This document shows positions 59,283 through 64,000 of a DNA stretch of 64,000 nt, piece by piece; the first letter of the stretch is position 1; each line of letters opens with the position of its first letter. The stretch is taken from NCBI RefSeq assembly GCF_022763345.1, contig NZ_JALEGS010000093.1:47602-111601 (forward strand), given 5' to 3'. The notes beneath the pieces are model-generated. The model made no database searches and was not told the origin of the DNA. It worked only from the letters and a program-made list of their open reading frames with translations. The stretch is from Phaeodactylibacter sp. (GTDB lineage Bacteria > Bacteroidota > Bacteroidia > Chitinophagales > Saprospiraceae). The translations under genes and the position numbers were made by a program.

Positions 59283-59774
59283 CTATCGGGCCAGCTCCAT
59301 TTTGATGATCGGATTGCCCTCGCCCTTATTCAGCGTCAGGCTCAGCCCGTCTTTGCTCAGGGTATAGTGGTTGACCTGTTGCAGAGCTTTGGTCAGTATG
59401 GCGTTGATGTCCCCGTTTTCCGGGCAGGCACGCCGGGTAAAGGCGACTTTGGAGAAACTGATTGTACCATGGTCCCCTACATCATAGCCGCCCATCAGGT
59501 TGTTGCAGCCATCACTGCCGCTCAGGCGGAAGCCCTCTGCCTCCCCGGTAAGCCGCAGGAAAGGCGTAACGGCCAGGCGAAGCTTCCGGACATCCTGACC
59601 TGAAACTTCTGTAATATCCCATTTGCGGTTAACCAGGGAAGGGCGTTGTTTGGGCGCCATGGTGGTTTCGGATTTGGTAGTGGCAGTATCAGCAGGTGCG
59701 GTAGTCTTGGAGGTACTGTTGCAGGCGGCCATTAGCGCCAACCCAACGACGAGGATAAAAAATTGGCTTTTCAT
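59283..59774 (-). CDS. META-domain lipoprotein
   Basis: 163 residues from MKSQFFILVV; an upstream Met six codons earlier is less likely. Lipobox MAACNS. A Thr/Ala-rich linker precedes the META (HslJ-like) domain ~55-163: LVNRKWDITEVSGQDVR, LRLTGEAEGFRLSGSDGCNN, VAFTRRACPENG with the paired Cys typical of META. HslJ-type proteins are envelope-associated and stress-related. Monocistronic, ends at the MITE-like element. Confidence 0.88.
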   Translation of the reverse strand: MKSQFFILVVGLALMAACNSTSKTTAPADTATTKSETTMAPKQRPSLVNRKWDITEVSGQDVRKLRLAVTPFLRLTGEAEGFRLSGSDGCNNLMGGYDVGDHGTISFSKVAFTRRACPENGDINAILTKALQQVNHYTLSKDGLSLTLNKGEGNPIIKMELAR

Positions 59775-59881
59775 AGGTAGTTTTTTAAACATAACGCAAG
59801 TGGGCTATGATATCTTATGCCAGTCCAACAGGTGGGCTGCAAAGCCGGTAAATTTTCCCACCTTTGCACAAAATTCCGAGC

Positions 59882-60784
59882 ATGCTGAAAGCCATCCAAC
59901 AAGCTGATCCCAAACGCCTGTCTTTGCTGGCGATCCTGCTGCTGTGCTTTATCTGGGGCACCACGCACATTGCGGTGAAGTATGCCATTCAGACCATTCC
60001 GGTCTTCTTCATGGCGGGTTTCCGTGAGCTGATGGCCAGCCTGATCTTCCTCGGGTTGTCGCTGGGACTGGAAAAACCGAAGGCAATAGACTGGAAAGAG
60101 GTCCTGAGGCAGGGGCTCTTCGGGCTGGGCTTTTTTGCCTTTGCCCGCGGTCTGATGGTGCTGGGTTTGGACTATGCGCCGGCCGGACTGGTCGCGCTGG
60201 TGTTTTCCCTGATCCCGGTGTACGTGCTCCTCATCAATTTGCTGATGGGGAAGGGGCGCATGAACCGCCGTATCGTCACAGGTCTTTTGCTGGGGGCTTT
60301 GGGCATGTTCCTGGTCTTCCGGGAAAGCCTGTTCAACCTGGAAGGTACGGATGCGCTCATTGGTATGGGCATCGCCCTGGGCGGTGCGATTTGCTGGGCA
60401 GGTACGAGCGTGTTGTTGTCCGATGGGCGGGACGGTGATTTGCCCGCTATGTTCCGGTCGGCCGTACAACTGTTCTTCGGTGCCATGGGGCTGTTGCTGA
60501 TCAGCGGGGTTTTGCTGGAGCCCGTGGACTTTGCTGCCATTTCCGGTACCTCTATGCTTGGGGTGGCCTATCTCGTGCTGTTTGGATCTATTGCCGGTTT
60601 TGGGAGTTACGTTTACGCCATACGGCACCTGCCGGTAGCTCAGGTCACGCTTTATGCCTACATCAACCCATTTGTAGCCCTCTTTTTCGGCTGGCTGTTA
60701 CTGGACGAGCTACTGACGCTGGAGCTTCTGCTGAGCTTTGGGGTGACGCTGGCTGGGGTGTGGTTGCTGAGCAGAGGGCGGTAG
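59882..60784 (+). CDS. EamA/DMT-family transporter
   Basis: 300 residues from ATG at 59882 (six codons upstream from a TTG are ignored). Ten TM segments in two EamA repeats: LLAILLLCFIWGTTHIAVKY, LMVLGLDYAPAGLVALVFSL (repeat 1) and GAICWAGTSVLLSDGRDGDL, SIAGFGSYVYAIRHLPVAQV (repeat 2). Inner-membrane drug/metabolite exporter; substrate not predictable. Stop is 10 nt from the convergent SDR stop. Confidence 0.9.
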   Translation: MLKAIQQADPKRLSLLAILLLCFIWGTTHIAVKYAIQTIPVFFMAGFRELMASLIFLGLSLGLEKPKAIDWKEVLRQGLFGLGFFAFARGLMVLGLDYAPAGLVALVFSLIPVYVLLINLLMGKGRMNRRIVTGLLLGALGMFLVFRESLFNLEGTDALIGMGIALGGAICWAGTSVLLSDGRDGDLPAMFRSAVQLFFGAMGLLLISGVLLEPVDFAAISGTSMLGVAYLVLFGSIAGFGSYVYAIRHLPVAQVTLYAYINPFVALFFGWLLLDELLTLELLLSFGVTLAGVWLLSRGR

Positions 60785-60793
60785 GAAGTAGTT

Positions 60794-61615
60794 TTAACTT
60801 CTTTCTGCGATCTTTCCCGATTGACTGATAAGGATTCTTTCTACCACTCCGGGTGCAATGGACTGCAGGAATGCGTTGAGTTTGCCGATTGGCGTTAGTG
60901 TAGTGACGAACTTACGTTTTCTAACATTCCTAAGTATGGCTTTCGCTACGCTTTCCTTGCTCGCAGCCCGGAATTTTGACCGGTTGTTAATGGTCTTGAG
61001 CCGTCCGTCCGCAGCAACTGTGGTCTTATCAAATTCGATTTCTGTATAGCCTACTTGCACTAATCCAACGTGAATGCCCTTGCCCGCTTCTTCTATACGA
61101 ATGGATTCTGCCATAGCTCTTAGTGCCATTTTGGAAGCACAATAGGCAGACAGGCCAGGCAAGCCCCGAATGCCTGCCAGGCTAGAAATGAATACAATAG
61201 ATCCGTTAGCTTCCCGGATATATGGCATAGCAGGGATAGTCAAATTAGCAACACCTTGGACGTTGGTATCGAAAACAGTCCGGTATACAATCGGGTCAAG
61301 ATCTGCAAAGTGCCCCCGCATACTGATACCGGCATTGTTGATCAGAATGTCCAGTCTTCCAAAGGCTTTTATGGTGTCGCTAAGTAAGCGTGCTGCTTCT
61401 GCCTCCTTGGTAAGATCTGCTTGAATACCTACTACTTTAGCACCGGAGTCCCTTAAATCTGAAACGGCCTGCGAAAGGCGCTCCTGATTACGGCCATTCA
61501 GTATGACCTGTGCGCCTTGTTGCGCAAATGATCTGGCAGTAGCTTTGCCTATTCCCTGACTGGACCCGGTGATGAGCACGACCTTGTCTTCAAATGGATT
61601 GTTGCCCTTTTTCAT
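60794..61615 (-). CDS. Short-chain dehydrogenase/reductase
   Basis: 273 residues. Rossmann GSSQGIGKATARSF (NADP motif TGxxxGIG), NNAGISMRGHF, SSLAGIRGLPGLSAYCASKM with the catalytic Ser, Tyr and Lys (YCASK). C-terminal helical tail (LNAFLQSIAPGVVERI) is typical of SDRs related to DhrB/ketoreductases. Its start overlaps the upstream CPBP gene by 4 nt. Substrate unknown; the pairing with a membrane protease-like protein gives no clue. Confidence 0.9.
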   Translation of the reverse strand: MKKGNNPFEDKVVLITGSSQGIGKATARSFAQQGAQVILNGRNQERLSQAVSDLRDSGAKVVGIQADLTKEAEAARLLSDTIKAFGRLDILINNAGISMRGHFADLDPIVYRTVFDTNVQGVANLTIPAMPYIREANGSIVFISSLAGIRGLPGLSAYCASKMALRAMAESIRIEEAGKGIHVGLVQVGYTEIEFDKTTVAADGRLKTINNRSKFRAASKESVAKAILRNVRKRKFVTTLTPIGKLNAFLQSIAPGVVERILISQSGKIAERS

Positions 61616-62361
61616 GGCTTCACAATTTTCATTTCAGGATGGTGTTTCAGTGATACAAGGACGTTAGTCCAGGCCATCGATACATGTACAGCAACCGCGA
61701 TCCAGATATTTCCGGTAAGGACACTTAAAAGGCAGAGTACGATACAGAGCGGGATGGCACCTATTGTTTCTTTCAAGCCCTTAGGGATATGTGTGCCAGA
61801 GTACAATCCAATATTAACAGCAATTGCCGGCCATAGACCGATCGCGTCAACCAGCGGAAACAAGAGTACTCCTCTGAACAGCGCTTCGTACCCTAAAAGG
61901 TAAATCGTCCATCCCAGAAGGCTGCCCCGAATCATACCCGGAGTCCAGCGAGTGGCTCTGATTTGTGGGTAGTGTTCCAGGCTTTCCGGCTTTTTGGCGT
62001 TGAACTGTACCAGGAAAATCATTAACGCGCTAAGCGCAAATATCCAGAGGAAAGTCGCTGCCCGTGTTGCAGGTGGCAGGGTCCAGCCAAAGTCCTGTAG
62101 CCGGGTTTCCGGAAAGGCAATAAAATAGGCGACTGCCGGAAGCAGGCCCATACTAAGCCCGCCTAATATCTTGGTGTGAATTACCAGCTTTGCCCAGCCC
62201 ATGTCATGCCCGTTCTGTTCAATCAACCGGGATTTTAGTTTTGGAGATTGCCAGGAAAACCAAAAAATGATAAAGGACAGCAGCGTGCCAGTTACAGGTA
62301 TGAAAACCCTAAGGGCTTCATAAGGAAAACTGAGGTCTATTTCGTACAACTGATAACTCAT
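61612..62361 (-). CDS. CPBP-family intramembrane protein (Abi/Rce1-type)
   Basis: 249 residues with about seven TM segments. Rce1-type motif 1 appears as YEALFRG (usual EExxFRG, first Glu lost), motif 2 as GLYSGTHIPKG (His), and motif 3 as AVHVSMAWTNVL. One of two motif-1 acidic residues remains, so proteolytic activity is uncertain. Located in the inner membrane. CPBP proteins in bacteria are linked to bacteriocin self-immunity or peptide processing. Overlaps the SDR start by 4 nt. Confidence 0.82.
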   Translation of the reverse strand: MSYQLYEIDLSFPYEALRVFIPVTGTLLSFIIFWFSWQSPKLKSRLIEQNGHDMGWAKLVIHTKILGGLSMGLLPAVAYFIAFPETRLQDFGWTLPPATRAATFLWIFALSALMIFLVQFNAKKPESLEHYPQIRATRWTPGMIRGSLLGWTIYLLGYEALFRGVLLFPLVDAIGLWPAIAVNIGLYSGTHIPKGLKETIGAIPLCIVLCLLSVLTGNIWIAVAVHVSMAWTNVLVSLKHHPEMKIVKP

Positions 62362-62385
62362 TTAAGGTGGCTTTTTTGGATACGC

Positions 62386-62393
62386 CAAATTTA
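62386..62393 (-). promoter_or_regulatory. -7 promoter element candidate for the CPBP-SDR operon
   Basis: TAAATTTG on the minus strand fits TAnnTTTG and lies 25 nt upstream of the ATG at 62361. No TTG was found at the usual spacing. Confidence 0.35.
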
Positions 62394-62435
62394 GCAAAAG
62401 TTGTGCTTACCCACTGCTTAGTGAGGCTCCTCTGG

Positions 62436-62828
62436 TTACCGGCTCCGCTCGATCAATTCCCAGCGGTTGCCATACAGGTCCCGGAATACAGCACCTGTAC
62501 CAAAGTCTTCTTTTCGGGGCGCTTCCTCAAAGTGTATGCCAGCGGCTCTGTATTGCTCATAATCCCGTTGGATATCATCGGTATGAAGAAATAAGAAGAC
62601 CCGCCCACCGCCTTGCTTGCCAACGTACTGTGCCTGTTCCTCGTCTTTGGCTTTTGCCAATAGCAGGGAGCATTGCGGCTGTCCCGGCGGGGCAACGGCA
62701 ACCCATCGTTTGGTGGGGGAGCGTGGCGTATCTTCCAGTAGGGTGAACCCCATTTTCTGCACAAAAAATGCTATGGCTTCATCGTAGTCGTGTACCAGTA
62801 TGGCAATGCGGGCGAGGTGTTGCTTCAT
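62436..62828 (-). CDS. VOC-family (glyoxalase/bleomycin-resistance-like) protein
   Basis: 130 residues, single VOC module: LARIAILVHDYDEAIAFFVQ, MGFTLLEDTPRSPTKRWVAV, GGRVFLFLHTDDIQRDYEQY, and FRDLYGNRWELIERS with the metal-ligand Glu. Typical length of YPO0802-like single-domain VOC proteins. Dimeric, metal-binding; substrate unknown. Not closely related to the two-domain VOC protein at 6565-7626. Confidence 0.87.
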   Translation of the reverse strand: MKQHLARIAILVHDYDEAIAFFVQKMGFTLLEDTPRSPTKRWVAVAPPGQPQCSLLLAKAKDEEQAQYVGKQGGGRVFLFLHTDDIQRDYEQYRAAGIHFEEAPRKEDFGTGAVFRDLYGNRWELIERSR

Positions 62829-62883
62829 GTTTTCGCGGAAAGTTAGGAGTTTTAGCCCAAACCTTCGAGCGGGATAGCAACAG

Positions 62884-62910
62884 AAAAGGGCCCCGGAATA
62901 ACCGGAGCCC
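62884..62910 (-). terminator. Rho-independent terminator of the S74 protein gene
   Basis: Minus strand: GGGCTCCGG (62910-62902), loop TTATT, CCGGGGCCC (62896-62888), then TTTTCT. 9-bp stem with one G-U, 35 nt after the stop at 62945. Confidence 0.8.
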
Positions 62911-62944
62911 TGGTAATCAGGGGGATGAAAAAAAGAGACAAAGG

Positions 62945-64000
62945 TTAATCTTTCAGTACTTGCTTTTCCAGACGTTCCAGACGAGCCTCCAGACTTTGGA
63001 TCTGTTCCTGTTGGCGGTCAATAATAGTTTGTTGCTCCTGTAGCGCTTTGAGGGCAATAACGGACAGCTGATTGTAATCTACCAACAGGGCTGGGGCTTC
63101 CCCTGCGTTGCGGGCAGGGGTTTCGGAGACAAGGTCCGGGAATACCATTTGCAACTCCTGAGCGAGCAAGCCGATGTAGCCTCTACCTTCCTGCCCACGG
63201 TATTGGTAGGTTTTAGGGGTAAGCTGTTGTACCTTAGGCAAGATCGCAGGGAGGTCCTGAATTTCGGTTTTCAGGCGGGCATCAGAAGTCGCTGTATAGT
63301 TGCCGGAAACTGCATCAAATTGTCCGCGGGGAGCATTATCTGCATATAAGAGCAGGTTGCCGCTCCCACCTACATAAAACTCCCAGTTGCTATCGTTATT
63401 GGTACCGTTCATCAGCAGCATACCATAGGCTCCACCTGTTGAGGATGTGTTTTGAACAATCCGTACAGGGTAGGTTCGGGTGGTATTGATACCCGGTTCG
63501 GTGCCAATATTGAGCTGGCGGGTGCGCATTTCAATAATGCCCTGCCCATACCCATTGGCATCGCTTTGAATGATGCGGCCCCGGTTAAAGGCATTACCCG
63601 AACCTATGGAAAGCTTGATCGTCGGATTACCCACCTGAATTCCTCCACCACTATTGGACCCCACCGTGATGGCGGGCACTGCCCAGCCGGAATTTAAATT
63701 TGTGCCAACTACCAGCTCCTCGTCCGGATTGGTGTTGCCGAGCCCAACTCTTCCGGTGTTGTAATAAATCTGATTCCCATTCTGCGACCACACGCTGCCC
63801 AGCCCGGACAGATCAACGTTTCCGCCTCCTCCACTCAGACTTAAAGTGTTGCCGGATAGGCTGAGGGCTTGAAGTTCATTCGTTGGACTGGCATCTCCGT
63901 CAATTACGTCATCCCCATCGGCGATATCTGGCGGGATGCCGCTGAGTGTGGCCCATGTTTCGATTTCGTTTGTGGGGTCCGAATCGGCATCGTTGACCTC
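62945..64000 (-). CDS. Tail-fibre-type protein with C-terminal S74 (endosialidase chaperone) domain, 5' end cut by window
   Basis: The frame is open to the window edge (352 residues visible). The GTG at codon 70 of the visible frame (63793) is not the start. The N-terminal visible part carries DADSDPTNEIETWATLSG and GDASPTNELQALSLSGN, repeats common in Bacteroidota surface fibres. Then a head region (GRVGLGNTNPDEELVVGTNL) and the S74 self-cleaving chaperone from ~235: TATSDARLKTEIQDLPAILP, with the Ser nucleophile, RGYIGLLAQELQMVFPDLVS and a C-terminal coiled coil (EQIQSLEARLERLEKQVL). The chaperone trimerises and is cut off. No phage genes nearby, so it is a chromosomal surface protein. Confidence 0.88.
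   Translation of the reverse strand, partial: EVNDADSDPTNEIETWATLSGIPPDIADGDDVIDGDASPTNELQALSLSGNTLSLSGGGGNVDLSGLGSVWSQNGNQIYYNTGRVGLGNTNPDEELVVGTNLNSGWAVPAITVGSNSGGGIQVGNPTIKLSIGSGNAFNRGRIIQSDANGYGQGIIEMRTRQLNIGTEPGINTTRTYPVRIVQNTSSTGGAYGMLLMNGTNNDSNWEFYVGGSGNLLLYADNAPRGQFDAVSGNYTATSDARLKTEIQDLPAILPKVQQLTPKTYQYRGQEGRGYIGLLAQELQMVFPDLVSETPARNAGEAPALLVDYNQLSVIALKALQEQQTIIDRQQEQIQSLEARLERLEKQVLKD

Noticed and set aside
59771..60628. Gln/His-rich antisense frame over the EamA transporter
   Set aside because: Composition is the complement of a membrane-protein gene, not a real protein.
62945..64000. S74 tail-fibre domain as evidence of a prophage
   Set aside because: No capsid, portal, terminase or integrase genes nearby, and Bacteroidota chromosomes often encode such surface fibres.
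1..64000. CRISPR arrays, tRNA or rRNA genes, complete insertion sequences
   Set aside because: Looked for regularly spaced repeats, T-arm plus acceptor patterns and transposase motifs; only the tmRNA and non-autonomous palindromes were found.

Overview
The window looks like chromosomal DNA of a Bacteroidota member of moderate GC, most likely a Saprospiraceae-type (Lewinella/Phaeodactylibacter-like) bacterium. The support is: a TonB-dependent receptor with a carboxypeptidase-regulatory N-terminus, a type IX secretion C-terminal sorting domain, many small lipoproteins, promoters of the Bacteroidota form TTG-N19-TAnnTTTG, almost no Shine-Dalgarno sequences, and a tmRNA whose tag reads GNTQYAMAA. 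No rRNA, tRNA, CRISPR array, intact insertion sequence or prophage was seen. The species assignment is inference.

Layout. 1-9,335: end of a Crp/Fnr regulator, an uncharacterised three-gene envelope operon (557-4892), a SET-domain protein, a GT-C-like membrane protein, a double VOC protein, rfbD and a small membrane protein. 9,566-17,448: pirin, a second GT-C-like protein, an ECF sigma factor overlapping a protein that carries both a cytoplasmic/TM segment and an outer-membrane barrel, a repeat-built lipoprotein and a cupredoxin-like protein. 17,534-24,175: a TonB receptor behind a TPP riboswitch (probable thiamine uptake), a decayed HigBA locus, a GH78 alpha-L-rhamnosidase and a NadR-like kinase. 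24,195-32,010: paaZ behind a candidate PaaR-type operator, a PIN toxin-antitoxin pair, a PqqB-like hydrolase, a GreA-like factor, cytochrome c, paaY, tmRNA (ssrA) and fabH. 32,011-45,468: structured repeats, a beta-lactamase-family lipoprotein, a second and decayed PIN pair, a two-subunit molybdenum hydroxylase, a retropepsin-like protease, a MocR regulator, a GNAT-NAT fusion, an OsmC/flavodoxin pair and two vWA proteins. 45,863-53,493: the most unusual block (below). 53,571-64,000: NTF2-like lipoproteins, GNAT, Nudix, a PdxR-like regulator with an aldo/keto reductase, AraC, META, EamA, SDR, CPBP and VOC proteins, and the 3' part of an S74 tail-fibre-type surface protein.

The block 45,863-53,493 holds two tandem B12-binding radical SAM enzymes, two overlapping GNAT-fold acyltransferases (one YghO / bacterial ceramide-synthase-like, one FemAB/CelD-like) and, divergently, an 809-residue fusion of a class III aminotransferase with a domain resembling cyanobacterial acyl-ACP reductase. 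Together they suggest reductive release of an acyl thioester to an aldehyde, transamination to a long-chain amine and N-acylation, i.e. an amide or ceramide-like lipid or small natural product. No single sequence proves this; it is the best candidate here for an undescribed system.

Intergenic DNA is rich in non-coding structure: three palindromic or MITE-like elements (29241-29399, 45523-45690, 59126-59280), a two-unit double-hairpin array (32082-32306), a dispersed CACATTCCGyACCTA repeat in three copies, and remnants of toxin-antitoxin loci.
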